Shown one piece after another: positions 1 through 13,600 of a DNA stretch of 64,000 nt. A model generated the notes under the pieces. That model was given only the letters and a program-made list of their open reading frames with translations, was not told the DNA's origin and ran no database searches. The stretch comes from Osmia lignaria lignaria (Eukaryota > Arthropoda > Insecta > Hymenoptera > Megachilidae), in the NCBI RefSeq assembly GCF_051020975.1, contig NC_135041.1:6088256-6152255 (forward strand), written 5' to 3'. Position 1 is the stretch's first letter, and each line of letters begins with the position of its first letter. The translations under genes and the position numbers were made by a program.

Positions 1-3000
1 CTCCATTGAAGGAAGTTCGTTTGTGACACAAACAAGGAGTAATAAATTCGATGCAAATAACTTCTTCGACAGGAATTGCATTAAATTTAATGGGAATTTA
101 ATGGACGTAACAGCCTGAGAAAAGGATCCTTTTATTACTAAAAGCTGACGATCCTCCGCCGATTAAAAATTATAAATTTTTTTACGATTCTCTCTGTGTC
201 TTCTCCATTAGTTATTATCTTTCAAAGAAATGAATGTTTGATGATATCGATCAATTTCATGGAAAGGTTCACCGCAGAAGCGGAAACTCGGTTCGATGTC
301 GGCCAGCATCGAACACCATGTAACTCGAATTTCAAAACTTGCAGCATGCCGGAAGTTGCGAAAGTTAATATCGATTTGCGGCGATAGCTACTTCTGTGGC
401 GATTAATAAAACTTTCAGAACTGAAGTCGAAGGAAAAGTTTCGAAAAATGGTGCACCATGAAACTGCAATATTTCGAACAACTGTTGAATGTTTAAATTT
501 CTAATAAAATTTCCCAGCAGTTTCTGTTTGATACTAACAGTAATGATTCTGAAAATCCCGGAAAATAAACGGTAGCTTCTTTCCGGCGCGTTTCGCACGC
601 TTCCGCGCCTCTCCAGTCGTGCGATTGCGCTGAATTTTTTTCCCCCTTGAAAATCGGCCGACTTTGCCGCAAAAAAGAGGAAGGAAGGAAGAGAGGAAAA
701 AAGTAAGCGCGAAACAAACGAGAGAAAAAAAAAGGGGGAAACAAGGGCAAAGACGGTGGTGGCGGCTGCAACAACGCCGGCATTCGCCGCTGCTTCGCCG
801 CCATTTATCAAGCTAAACGCGAGGTGCACCGCATAATGTTCACGCCGAGGTTCTCCATCCACAACCCTCGCGCGGAAGCGTCTGCATTGCATACTGCACT
901 CGTCCATCCCCACAGAAATTCGCATTTCCCATTCACGCATTAGCGAATCTCCCTTTTTTCCCTAAACAAATCCGAATTATCGTCCGATATTTCATTTAAA
1001 CTTTTATCATTAAAATTGGCAAAATACCCTCGTTGTTTCAGCTTCTATTGGAAAAAAAAAGGAAATTACTCACGTTTCATTTTTACATCGCGGAAACAGT
1101 ATCAACCACAGATATTTTCCTTCCATTTTGCATTCGGGAAACTCGCTTTAATTCAAAACTAGATATCCGTGTTGCTGAAATTACAATAAAAACATATTTG
1201 CTCTTTGACGTCGAACTCTCTAACGAGCGCATCGTTATACAGCGAGAGAAAATATGAATATGTGCTCGCGTAAATGAAGATACACATTTGAAAGAAAAAA
1301 AAAGAAAGAAGGATAAAAGAACAACTACGTGAAAAGACGTCCGTCCAAAGGAAAAGATACTTTCGGTGTGTCTTCATTTAACCACGGTCAACGTGGTCGC
1401 TGCTTTTGCAAACGTTGCATTAAAAATTCATAGGAATTCCTCGTGTTGAATTATGAATAGGGACTGTTTTAATCATTCCTGCCAGCCGCTAGAGAAATGG
1501 TCAGACCACAATTATATAAACTCTCGTGTATCATACAAACGTATCCAAAGTTTTGTGGCCGCGTAATTTCCAACCTCCAGCCGGGAACAGCTTCTCGGGT
1601 TATATTGAAAGCGTCCAGATTGTTATTCCCGTGGTCGAACCGGCTGACACTAAAAATAACGTTTATTCTTGTTGATGATAAATACCAGAAGGAAAAAGAA
1701 GTGACCGAGAGTAGCGGAAAAAGAGGAAATAATACCGAGGGGAGAGTTTTGTCTGGATAAACAAAGATAACGTTCGATGCCACTGTTATTGATTGATTTT
1801 TGATTGAATGGTTATTTTTGTCAACCACCGATGAAGAATCTTTCGATGACACGTACATGATTGAAATTTGATTAGAAAATAATTTTATCTTACATTTGAT
1901 AGCTATTGATAGAGTGTATTTGTTCTTCCTTTAATGAAAGTTGAAACGGCAAGTAAGCGACCCAGATTAAAAGCGAGCTGGAAACGAAACGGATTCGAAA
2001 ATGTATTTTACATCGCACAAAGGGAAGATGGGGCAAAGGTGGGAAAGAGGAAGGCAGGAAAATGAGAAGACGTCTGTCCGTGACGAGAAAGATAACACTC
2101 GTCTTGCTTAACGACCGTGGCCCTACATCACGCTCGCCGTGTCATTTATTCCAGAGAAACGTACGTACACCGGCAAAGAAATATATTCGTCTCTTTTGTT
2201 ACCAGTTGAAAAAATAATTATAAATCGTACCGACAAAAAAAAACCCGCGGATTCACTATTATGATAGACGACGAACCAGCTGGGATAATGAACGCGAGAC
2301 AGATTTAATGATCGTTTTTCCAACTTCGCGTCTTCCTGGCAATTCGTTTCAATAAAGTTAGTAAGAAAAAATAATTAAGAATATCTCATTCGACGTTATT
2401 TTTACGAATATTTTCTTCAAATCGTGAAATAAAAATCATAATTAAATCATTGTAATTAAGTGTTGACACGAACGTACGTTACCCTCGTGAAATAGATATT
2501 ACACGGTTACTTTTATTGCACACACCCTGATTATATCAGGTTTAATCTACTCACGTGCCATAAAAACAGCAATAAACTGAACGATCTCATATTTTTAGTT
2601 AGCTTCCCGGTAAACGAATGTAGCCTTGTTGCACATTAATTGGCGATTAATTCGAAAATTGCAGCGTCGAACGAGTAACTCGGTCATGCGCTTCGTCGTA
2701 TAAACACGTATATTTATACAGCCGGACGATTATTAATGAAAACTCGTGATCGATCATATGCTTCGTTGTATTTTGCAAAATTTGACTTTTAAATGGATGA
2801 TTATCAAACAGGCGAAGAAAAAATCAATTTTTACAGTTCGAAGATTTAACTAGAGTTAATTCGAGCTGCTTCATTTTATTGGCATAATTTATTGGGAAAC
2901 GTGTGTACTTTTATTTTTATACAAAGTCAGCAATTTAGAATTCTCGAATAAAGATCCTGTTCTTGAGTGATTAATGAACCCGTTTTGGAACGTAGAAAAA

Positions 3001-4124
3001 ATGTGAACAGAAGTAACGGAAAATACAACCGATATGCAAATTTCTCGTGATGAGCGGCAACAGCAATTTTATCGTCATATGTTTGTCGCGCACATTTCAT
3101 CAGTAACGCGTGGTTGTTTACGAATGCGCAAGATTTCAATTTACAATGTCGGTAATCAGATAAAAAAGTAGATTGGACGCAGAGTGCAGCTGCAATTTAC
3201 GTTTAAATGCATCACGCTGCACTCGATAAATTTTCCCCCGATGTCCGTGAGAAAAATTGAGGATAGCCCTGTTGCGGAATAGAAATCGAAAACAGCGATG
3301 AACCAGAATCGTTGAACGGCGTAAAAAAATATTTCAATGAAATATTTTATCCGTTTATGAGAGCTCTTATCATTGAATTATCATTTGTATAATTAATACA
3401 CCGAGTTGCGAATAAATATATTAATTCATCTCACACGGGTACTAATGTAATTTTTGGCACGCCGAGTGCTATAGAGGTTTCAATTTAACAGACGTGTTAA
3501 ATAAATTCTCTTCAGCGTCCATGAAACAAGCAATCAGCTCGTATGAATGTTGAAATTGAGAAAATTTCTGCCACTAGAATTCTAAAATTATGATTTTTTA
3601 TTAAATTGAAAAAGTTTCTGACCACTACCATCCTGAACTGTCTGTTCCATTCTGCCAGTAGGATCCTAATTTCGATGAAACAACTTTTCGAAAATGCAAC
3701 AAATGTTTAGTTTGAAACACTGTTGATGATATTTTGCGCACGATAACCGCATAAACAGTGACAAGCTACGTGCTACTGAAAAAAACGCTAACGAATTATA
3801 TTCAGTGGAGGAAGAGTTTTTAACAGGCTGAAAACCTGACTGAAAGAGCGAATATATTTTTCCAGTATATTTCGGTCTACATTTTCAATAGGTAAATCAA
3901 GGAGCGTGGCGTACCGAATATGTGGTTGCATCCTGTGGATTAGTATTCACCTCGACCTACACGCCATTTTACAAACTTCTCGTATCGTGCATCGAATCAG
4001 TACCAATCGAAATATTCACGAATAAAGTCATTCTGTACTATTGTTAAAAACAATTATTTTAACCCTGCATTTAGTTACAAATTTTGGAGGACCATAGTGA
4101 TCCCCATAATCTGAAGAAGGGTTA
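1..4124. other. non-coding stretch, no gene recognised
   Basis: AT-rich DNA with no frame resembling a known family. A GC-richer block at about 580-930 contains CCGCC/GCGGCGGC triplets and purine runs and may be regulatory. Its 191-codon minus frame is low-complexity (Ala then Phe/Leu) and is not convincing. Confidence 0.5.
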
Positions 4125-4226
4125 ATTAACACGTTCCCTACCGCCTCTTATTAATTGAACATTCTTTAACCTTATTTTTCTTATTGTAATGATCTCATTT
4201 CTAATATCGGTAGCGAACGTGTTAAT
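4125..4226. repeat. short inverted-repeat element (ATTAACACGTTCNCTACCG ends)
   Basis: The 19-bp end at 4125-4143 is the inverse of 4208-4226 with one mismatch. The AT-rich centre has no coding content. Related ends (AACACGTTGAAT) occur near 16070 and 25590. Confidence 0.7.
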
Positions 4227-4899
4227 GATGTACGTACAATACATTGACATGTCATCGTATTCATTTCCTTGACTGAAACGTCCAATCTGAATCATGCTCT
4301 ACGTTTTTACCTGTCGTTATCAAGATTTTGTACAAAATAGGTATTCTATGTGCGTAAACTGTACGAACAATCACTAGAATGTGTGACGTGTTCCTGACGT
4401 GACATTGCGACTGTATACGAACTCAAAATCATTTATTCAGGAAATGATATAAACGAAGGCCGTACGATTCTCTTCCTAATTTCATAAATCATACTAATAT
4501 ACTGTTATCAACCTTTCTATTAAATTGTTGCATATCAAATGGTCGATTTCAAACCCTTGATGAGATAAAAGTATCACAAAATGGTAATGTATCGATTTAA
4601 AGCTTAAAGTGTAAAGAAAACGACTACATAAACGATTCATCGATAAGTAAATTAATTCACAACTTAGCAAATATGTAATTTTCACTCACTTCATTTTTCC
4701 TAAAAGAGGATTGAATTTATTGATTTGTTATGATATAAAATTTGTTTAAAATGTCCTGTATACGCATAGAAAGGCCATTTTGATATGTAACAATCTAGTA
4801 AACGAATGGAAACACGGTCAAAGGAAGACTCAATTCACATAGATAACGATTTTGATAAACTTACTCGTATGTTAGTTCGAAGGAAATATATCAACGAAC

Positions 4900-7060
4900 A
4901 ATCATGAAAGATTTTAAATTCTGAATTGAGAAAAGAATATGGGAAAGACGAGTTTCTAACGACGACGATCAGTGTACTTTCCTCGGATGTAAATATGTAT
5001 TTAAAGATCGTTTAGTTGTTTAGTTCGCTTCGGACAATATCTAACGGCGACGACGACATGCTGCATGGCTGGTTACACTACCATTCCTTTTGTATGATAC
5101 GCTGTACATGTATATTTTGACCAACGGACGACAATTATCGCTGTAATCGTTATAAGAGGATGAAGAGAAACTCGGGTATAATACACGAGAATTTAATATC
5201 AACGTCAAAATTAAACCGTTAAATGAAAGAAAATCGTGTTAACTACTATTAACGTCGAAAAGATAAATGATACAAGTCGTCTCACAATGTAATCACGATA
5301 CCATGTAATATAAGAGCTCTGGTAGTTTGATAAATCGAGCGTAAAAGATTACATCTAATATTATATCGATATGCGTACACATATACACGAAGAAAAAAAC
5401 ACACACACACAAACACAAACACACAACCGTAATTACTGTAACACAACATTACTGTCGTTGTAACGTTATCGCCTAGTCAGTGTAAAAAAAAAAAAAAAAA
5501 AAATGAAGAAGGAAAGGCAGTTAATTGCAATCGTATCGCGTCTCACGGCTGACGAATGAACGGAAGAACTGTGAATACATTTACCTGTACGCAGATCGTT
5601 TCTTTGCGTGTGAATGAACGCGAATGAGCGAGTAAGCGTGTTCGTCACAACGTGGCTGGATTTTCAAATGTAAAGAAAGGAACTGAGATTGACCGTATAC
5701 TTTTGCGGAAACGTATTTAAAAAATATATTACTCCTTAAGTTTCATCGTTTGCCATCCTAATTTTCATCTTCTTGTTTTAAAACTTACTCTTGTGAACCA
5801 TTACAAGCTTTCTGTGACGAACAATCGCTGTACACGCGAGAGGAAAAACGAATAAGCGCGTGTAAATAGTGATTAAAGCAGATATTTTGCGCGTGAAAAG
5901 AGGGTAGAAAGGAAGGAACAAGGGGATTGAATCAGAGCGGGTTCGAGAAAAAGTTTCGTCGATTCTGAGAATGTAAAACGACTCATTCCAGGATGAAAGG
6001 AAAACTAAACGGTACTGTAAAGTTTTCTCCGCGAATCCGCGACGCTTTTTCTCCGACTTTTCACGAAGTTATAATTGTGAATATGTAAGTAAAATAGAGG
6101 AGAACGTGGCGTAGTCGTGAAGTTTATTCGAAGAATTAAGAGGTGCTTGATTGAGAAGATTGTGTAAAGGTAAGATGAGACGGACTTGATTCGTTCAATC
6201 GTGTCGGTCGTTTTATAGCTGGAAAATCGAATGAACGGGAACAAAGTGAAAAATAAAGAGAAAAAAAAGGCGAAGAGAAAGTAGAGGAGATGGAAAAGTC
6301 AGTTTCTATTTAATAGACGTTACTAAAGAAACTGGACCCAGTTGCACAAAACTTTTTCGAACACCCTTTTACACTGTAATCGCGTCCTCGATTGTCGAAG
6401 ATGTTTTCTAACGTTATTATCTTTTGATCGAGCGAAATCAATCGTCCCGTTAACACTGCCCTGGATCGTTAACAAACGAGACTAATGAGAGTCATCGATC
6501 CTAGCCAAGTACGACTGGTAACAGAAGGATACGCATTATTCTATTCTCTATTAATCGGCCGTAATGGCAATAGCCATCCATCAGTATTCCATTGGTGAAC
6601 ATTCATGTATCGACGTTAAAGCGGCGCCGATGAATCGTCACATTCATCGGTGAACATTAATCCTCTCGCATTTCGTTGGCTGATTTATTCCCGACTTTCA
6701 TCACTGCGTTTACGTTCAATGGATTTTATTGACCCGTCATTGTGCGTCTCTTTCGCGTGTTTATCTTTTGATCTTGTCAACGATGCGAAATCATTTCGAT
6801 CAGCAAAAGCAGAGTAAAATCGGATGAAAACGTGGAACCACGTGCCGCCTTTGTAACGCGCACCCCAGCCTCGCGTTGCGACAATACAGACAGGTTGACC
6901 ACTGCGTGTACACCCTTGAATAGCCAATAAATCGAATAAAGAACGACCGCATTGTATGAATTTCGTCCGGCTGCCAGTTCATTCGACGTGAGCCGCATTC
7001 AAAGGAGAGTGAAAGAGAGAGCGAATGTGTACGCGTGTAAATACTGTCGAATTACTTCAT
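4900..7060. other. non-coding stretch with UTR-like texture
   Basis: No coding frame. It contains simple repeats, TGTAAATA (a Pumilio-type motif if transcribed rightwards), A-rich tracts and many short AT-rich segments. It could be the 3' UTR of an unseen plus-strand gene or ordinary intergenic DNA. Confidence 0.3.
5399..5503. repeat. (AC)n tract and 20-base poly-A run
   Basis: (AC)n with AAAC interruptions covers about 5399-5426, and an uninterrupted run of 20 A covers 5484-5503. No inverted or coding structure is associated. Confidence 0.9.
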
Positions 7061-7062
7061 CC

Positions 7063-7154
7063 TAGGGGCAGATCCAAATACAGGGTGTTAATCAGTTCAA
7101 CAGATCATTTTAATTTTTCGTTTTTTGTATTAACCCTCTTTGGATCTGCCCCTA
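7063..7154. repeat. short hairpin element with perfect 16-bp inverted repeats
   Basis: TAGGGGCAGATCCAAA (7063-7078) pairs exactly with 7139-7154. Weaker pairing continues inward through CAGGGTGTTAA and TTAACCCTC. Its compact 92-bp size is typical of a MITE remnant. Confidence 0.75.
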
Positions 7155-10100
7155 TCGCAATTTCGAACGAGATCGCTCACTCGAGTGTAACGAAATGATA
7201 AATGATACGTGAAACAACACTTGTAAATCTATATCGTTTTAAGTTCCAACATCATTATTCGACTGTGAAACCTAAGGCACGGCGATCAACACGAAAATGA
7301 CTGTCCTCTGTTTTACATCTAACATAACGTTTGCGTTTCAGACACGCCGTACCACTCATAGATAGGCTAAAAATATACTTAATAAGTGTTTCGTCTAGCC
7401 TACGATGTATATTGTATCTATAATCAGAAAATAAATTATCGACCGTAAACCTCGATGGCATTTTCGATGTCTGTGAATTAATATCCAACTAATGGAGAAT
7501 GCCGTGGGATATTGAAATTTTCAGCGTTCCATCTCTGAACGATGAAGAAGTCTGCCTTGGAGAGACAAAAGTGAGTAACGAGGTAAATTGATAGAGTCAT
7601 TAGTAGATTATTGTGGTAAATTGCTGATGTTGAAAAGAATATTAGTTTAACGCTTTCATTTCCATCGAAGGGTGTAGGATAATTCATTTTCCTACGCACG
7701 ATGAACGGAGCCTCGAATGGCTACAGTCCAATTATTCCTGACAGAGTTACAAAGCTTGATATGTAGGCGGTCGTTAGAAACCATTCTAAATCAAGTTTGT
7801 TGAAGGATAAACGTTAGACACGCGACATACGAATTTGCATGAACGATGCATTATCTACACGTGTAATGTGACATTGCCACCCCTCGATTACCGAAGCCAA
7901 GGCTGCTTGCAATTAGACCACCTGCGGTTTGGCCCCAGCCGATCTTCGCGATTATCCGTTTCCATCCCTACCGAGCTCTCCTAAACCTTTCGATTTGTCT
8001 TCGACCGGTGATTCACTGGTCCATTCGTTAAGTACCGACGAGATACACGATTTCTTCGTTTCAATAATTTGCCAAATTTTCAAACGAAAGAAAAATTCAG
8101 TCGGTTACACCGAAAGAAGAAATTGATGAAAAGAAAGAAAATCTCAGAGGAGAACGAAAGAATGACAATCGTCTTTGAGCTCCGAACAAAGACCCTACTT
8201 CACGATTAAAACTTCTTTGGAAGATGGTTCACAGTGTAAAAATTTATTAACACCTCTCTGCTCTTTCCTTACTTCACTCGGTGACATAAAGCCCGACATA
8301 AAAGTAGTTTCAACGTGTAACAGCAACGGTGCAAGCGTCATGTTCAATGGTTTATCCGCTTAGCAACCAGCGACGCGATACATTGAAATTCCCATTGAAG
8401 AATCAAAGAGGTAGAATAGAGTGTTTGAATATCTAGCAGCAGTAGGACCAACGCCCCAAACGGGACATTGTAGACAAGTTTTACCAACGAATTGCATTAA
8501 TTTTTTCATAAAATAAAATAAAATATGTATTCGGATTAACCCTTACATGGTCTCAGAGGGTAGAGCCTAAGACCCGTGCGTCGCCGACTCTCCGGACGAA
8601 TTCTTAATATCTATAGGAAAGCATAATGCAGGTGGATGGTTGACATAATTTCTAAGTCCCAATTTTGCAAATTTAACTGAATGAATAAAAATTCAAAGAC
8701 TTATACATCAGAATGTATAGCCTAACTAACGACACTAAATGAACTTGACCACCGATGGAAAGGTATTGTCGGGAAAAATGCATTGCATATGCGTTGTGGG
8801 ATGACCTATTAGAACCTGTACGTCTGTTATTCAGGTATCGGTAGGCGGATGGATAAGGGGTGAGCCAGGCGCAGCGCGCGCTTTCTGTGGTATTGATTAC
8901 AGCCTCCTATCCAGGTGCACAAGCAGGGTCAAATCTGCCCCTCTCTCCGCCACCACATCTACTCCTTCCTCCCTTTTCTATCTCCTCTTACCCCGGCCAA
9001 CCAACGATCCCTCTTTCCTTGCTTCTCTTTCACCCTCTATCTCATTTCTATGCTCTTTTTTCCTCTCTCTCTTTCTCTTTCTTTCCCACCCCCTCTGCAC
9101 CCTTAACTTCCCTTCATTCTACTACCCACGCTGTCACTCTTTGTTGGCATATTTCCTTCTCTGCGCGTAGTTTCACCTGTGCACCGTGGGCGGTTGAATA
9201 AAGGTAAAAGAATCGTGCCTTAACATATCGTTCCTGGTAATAATTACTTGCACGTTTAAAAATGTACGGACAGAATAAAATTGCATAATCTATCTTGGGG
9301 GAACAATTCAAATTCTATGTCTTAATTTTTTCCCATGTAGAAGTTCAATTTTTTTTCAATTGTTACACGATATCCTGTATGTGTAGCAATTGGACCATAG
9401 GGTATACTTTGGCCTCGCTATTCCCTTAGCGACTGGTACTCGTACGACGATTGGAACGAATCAAAGTTTAAAATTCAATGAACGAACCGATAGAAAGCCG
9501 ACCTCGATCGAACCAATGATTCGCTCTGAAAGAAACAATGGAATGCGTTTAACTGTGTTTTCATTCGAAATGCACTCGCATGACTCGAGATACGATCGCA
9601 ATAGAGCCACGAGTATATTTGGTGCAACGGCAGGGTCGTTTTCGAAACTCTTAGTCAGTCAGCTGAATGGACAAGGACAAGGTCCTCGTTCCCGCTCGCT
9701 TTACCTGAATACCCACAGAATCGATCGCTACCTGTAACTTGACACAATCGAGCTGTCTCGTGTACACCCTCGAGCATCCTCGGCGTTCCTCTAAAGAAAA
9801 TGGCAGTCTAAGCCAGCGGAGGGGAAGGTGTGGCTACCACTGAGTATATACATTCGAAATAAACCAGATCACTACCAAATGATTCCATTTTGCCTTGACG
9901 AATTGAAGCACCAGAAAGAAATCGAGGCTCTGTTCTGTTTCTTGGAATTATTTCATTAATATTCCGTTTCACAAAGAATAAACTTTGTTAAAGAGCCTTG
10001 TATAATGTTATTTTACTTTGTAACTCGATAGGATGATGGTAATACGTGCTGGACTTGGTCGTCTTCTTCGTTGATCAGATAAGGTTACACAAAAGTTTCG

Positions 10101-10189
10101 GGTGACCTAAAGATCAGACAAAAACCAGGAGAACAAAACAATGCTCCTAAAAGATTATCTTATGTAGTGGATCTTCTGTGATGTTTTTT
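7155..10189. other. non-coding stretch, nothing recognised
   Basis: Several 60-115-codon frames exist (for example 7929-8126 and 9390-9737), but none has a recognisable domain or supporting splice sites. Confidence 0.5.
8930..9105. repeat. C+T-rich low-complexity tract
   Basis: Some 170 bases are dominated by CTC, TTC and CCT. The overlapping Ser/Pro/Leu/Phe-rich frames follow from composition and are not called as genes. Confidence 0.7.
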
Positions 10190-10640
10190 ATATTATATCG
10201 TTGCTATAGTAGCGAAATTTTGCACTAATTTTTGAGTAGTAACAGTATTTGATATTTTTCAGTAGAAGTGATCAAACAATGGTCAGACGGATCTCGTATG
10301 CCGGTGTTAATAATACTTATCGTCATAAAATTTATGATAATTATATAGTTTCTCACACTATATCGTCCTTGTAGTAATGAAATTTTCATTTATATTTTAG
10401 GAACAGTAGTACTTGCGATTTTCAGTAGTATGAGTCAAGCAATGATCAGGCATACTGCCGAAACTTTAACTAATACCCCTTATTGCTTCAAAATTGGTTA
10501 CTTATAGGAAAATACATATAAAATAATGTTGATAAATTATGATGAGGAAAATTTTACTTGATAAATTCATTTTTAATTCATAATTACTATATTTTCAGTA
10601 GAATAGGTCAACTATTTATCAACCAGTCGGTAACTTATTT
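10190..10640. repeat. diverged tandem repeat, about 165-bp period, 2-3 copies
   Basis: TATATCG (10194 and 10359), TTTTCAGTAG (10256, 10419 and 10592), and GATCAAACAATGGTCAG against AGTCAAGCAATGATCAG recur in the same order. Copies are much diverged. No coding potential was seen. Confidence 0.6.
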
Positions 10641-13600
10641 TCTTACACAACCCAGTATAAAAATAATACAGAATTAACAGCTTGCTATTATTTATATCGG
10701 CTACACGTATCAGAAGATTCATCTTACAGCAAGTTAATTTAATGGAACTACGTGTGCGTGACACAGTAACGAGATATAATATCACAAATCGTAGGTATAG
10801 ACGATACATCGCACATTATAAACAGAGAGATAATCGATATAACATTGTACTTCGAAGCACGAGTGATATCGATAGTCACATTACTGTTGCCACGAATTTC
10901 TGTAATTCAATGCAATCCACGCCTTTGTAGCGTGAAAATCGTATTATTCTTTCAAATTGTTCATCATGGACGCCACGAACCGGCAATCAGTTTATCGTTA
11001 ACGGAGAAATTTAATTTATCCAACAATGGGTGTCAGTTTATTTAGTAATTAATGTTTTAATCAATTCGTTAACACGTCGACTAAAATAGATATTTTACAA
11101 CAATTGTTAATATCATTTTCTACGGAAAACGGTTACCAAATTCAAGAGTTCTACTTTTTTCATTATAGAAATCTCCATCGGATTCGAGGAAGCGTTGAAT
11201 AGTACCCCTTTTGCACATTGTTAACAATATACAGCATTTCAGGAAGTCTACATTTCCAGAATAAAAATCCACATTAAAATGTATCAAAAGCAGAGTAGAT
11301 AATTACTCTTAAAAAAAAATATTTTAGCAATATTAAAGCATTTCAAAAAGAAGGTCTGGCATTTCTATGTTCTATCACAAAATAGAAACATTGTAGCAAA
11401 GAACATTCGATACACACTTATTATTAAATTCAGCCTCGAATTGCCAACAAAATTTATCGTTAAATTGATCTGCCCTTTGATGTTCAATTGCAGTATCGAG
11501 TTTGTACTTCTGTTTCGTCTTGTTTCATCACGAACGACCTACTTTCGATGAAAAATATAAACTTCAACTCAGGAGACACAGAATCACAATATGTAACTCG
11601 GTGAGATCTATTTAATCGCCAGGAGAATTGTCCGCTTCGTTGAAAACATTATAGCGAACGATACCATGCTGCGAACTGAACATTCAACAAGGTATCGATT
11701 GGGAACACAAACAAATCCAGTGGATCCAGCGTATTTCTCTTTAGAGACCACTCGACAGGAAATACACGATTTATTATAACAGTGTTGGTAGTGCAGAAAA
11801 AATATCCTCGTTAGGTCTGTGTCACTGGAACTCGATAGTAACGTTAACCATACTTGTGTGTAACCTAATTTTTTTTTTTCAAGATGATATCTAAAATTCC
11901 AATTGAAGTGTTTTTATGCTTGAAAAGAAACCAACAGTCAATACAAGTAAGTATTCAAGGAGTGGTTGCAGAGGAAGACCATGGGGGTAACTACCCCCTA
12001 TTTCATATTTACATATTTCACCTCTCATCCTTAAATAAAGCTCCTAGAACCTTGGTCAGTAGGGTGTTTCTTATTTTCAATTCTTCGAAACGTGTATACA
12101 TGAATAAAGCATGGGAAAATAAATATTTAATAGCGAAGTTTGGAATTGTTTGTACGTAGTTTAATGCAGATTATAGGGCGTTCAGGGAAACGCTGTCGGA
12201 ATTAGTAAGAAAGTTGGAACGCGTGATATTTTACTGAAAATTTGCAACGAGTTACAGATGGTTTAAGGCAGCAGTGAAGCGGAAACGAAGAGGGGGGAAG
12301 TGAGGAGGATAGGAATGCGAAAATGTAGCGTGAGAGGCTGTTTCATTAAAAAAGAAAAATACGAAACACCCGGGTAGATGAAATGAAACTTTCAGGCGTA
12401 CGCCTTTTAAGTGAAGGTTTAGACGCTACAGACGTAAGAGAGTTTAATTACACACAGTGTGCGTTATGAATTTTTCTTCCGTGCAAACGAACACTTCGCT
12501 TCCTATCCTGTATAATTTTGTAAGGATTATCACAGAAGAAAAGTAAGAAGTCTATAGAAAAAATGGACAATTGACATTTTATTAAAAATGATATTTTCTA
12601 GATTCTCGAGGATATATGATTATTTTTAAGGAAATTGTGCGTTTAAGGGTTGAACGTCAATCTATTCAGCATTATTTTTCTACTTTCAAGCCTCGACGTT
12701 CATTATTCATTTACCTCCCGTCTAAGATTACATCAGCTAGAAACCCTTGTCCTTCATCGCCTAAAGAATCGACAGCAACAGAGGTTGCTGGCTCGAGGCG
12801 TGTATTTCATGGATAATATTGTGTATGCATCACCACTTTTGCGCTTCCACTCTTCGAGGCTGGCGGCCCCTCAGGTAATAGCATCGCATCACGTTGAGTG
12901 ATTTTACACTCCTCCGCCTTCCACGTCAATACCCTCGATAAATTAAGAGCTCTAGATGTAAAAGAAAATGAAAAAAGAAAGAAAGACGGAGTAAAAAAAT
13001 AACGGCGCAGCGAGAGGTACAATAGATCCCCGTCAATCCTGACTGAGAGTGCTCCACGTCGAACTATGAAAGGAAAAGGTTAATGTTCTTGCATCTGAGA
13101 AAAGTAACGCGACGTCTTGACAGCGTAAGAGCAATTTTTCTTTTCTTTAACAAATTTCTAACGATTTTTCAAATTATCATCCTGTCGCATCTGCGCTTGG
13201 CGGAGTTGAATTTTTGCTGACCCAACGTCACTGATTTGAATTTTAAATTTCTCATTTTCCCAAATTTATACTATTTTTTTAATACATGATACACTGGCGT
13301 CAAGTGGGTGACGAAGGGATGCTTAGCATTTCAGAATAGAAGCGTTTAAGTATGAAACGCGTTATCAACGTTCCCGGTTCCGTTCATCATTTAAAGGATC
13401 CGGTAGAACGCGTTCAGAGTTAAACTTGCCACGACAGTGAAAATCCTAGATTAAGGTAGAATCAGCCGCCTTAAACGTGGCTTATCCGAACGATGTATTT
13501 ATTACACGGAGCTTGTGTACCATGACGATAAACGTAGCTGATAATAGAGGAAGTTTCACCTGTTTTGATATTTATTACGACATAATATCGAGTGGTTAGC

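Noticed and set aside
365..940. 191-codon minus-strand frame
   Set aside because: Low-complexity Ala then Phe/Leu/Ser composition from a GC-rich and purine-rich block, with no recognisable domain.
11884..11947. Exon-like plus-strand segment between a TTTTTTTTTTCAAG tract and a GTAAGT
   Set aside because: The site strings look good, but there is no second exon, no homology and no frame partner.
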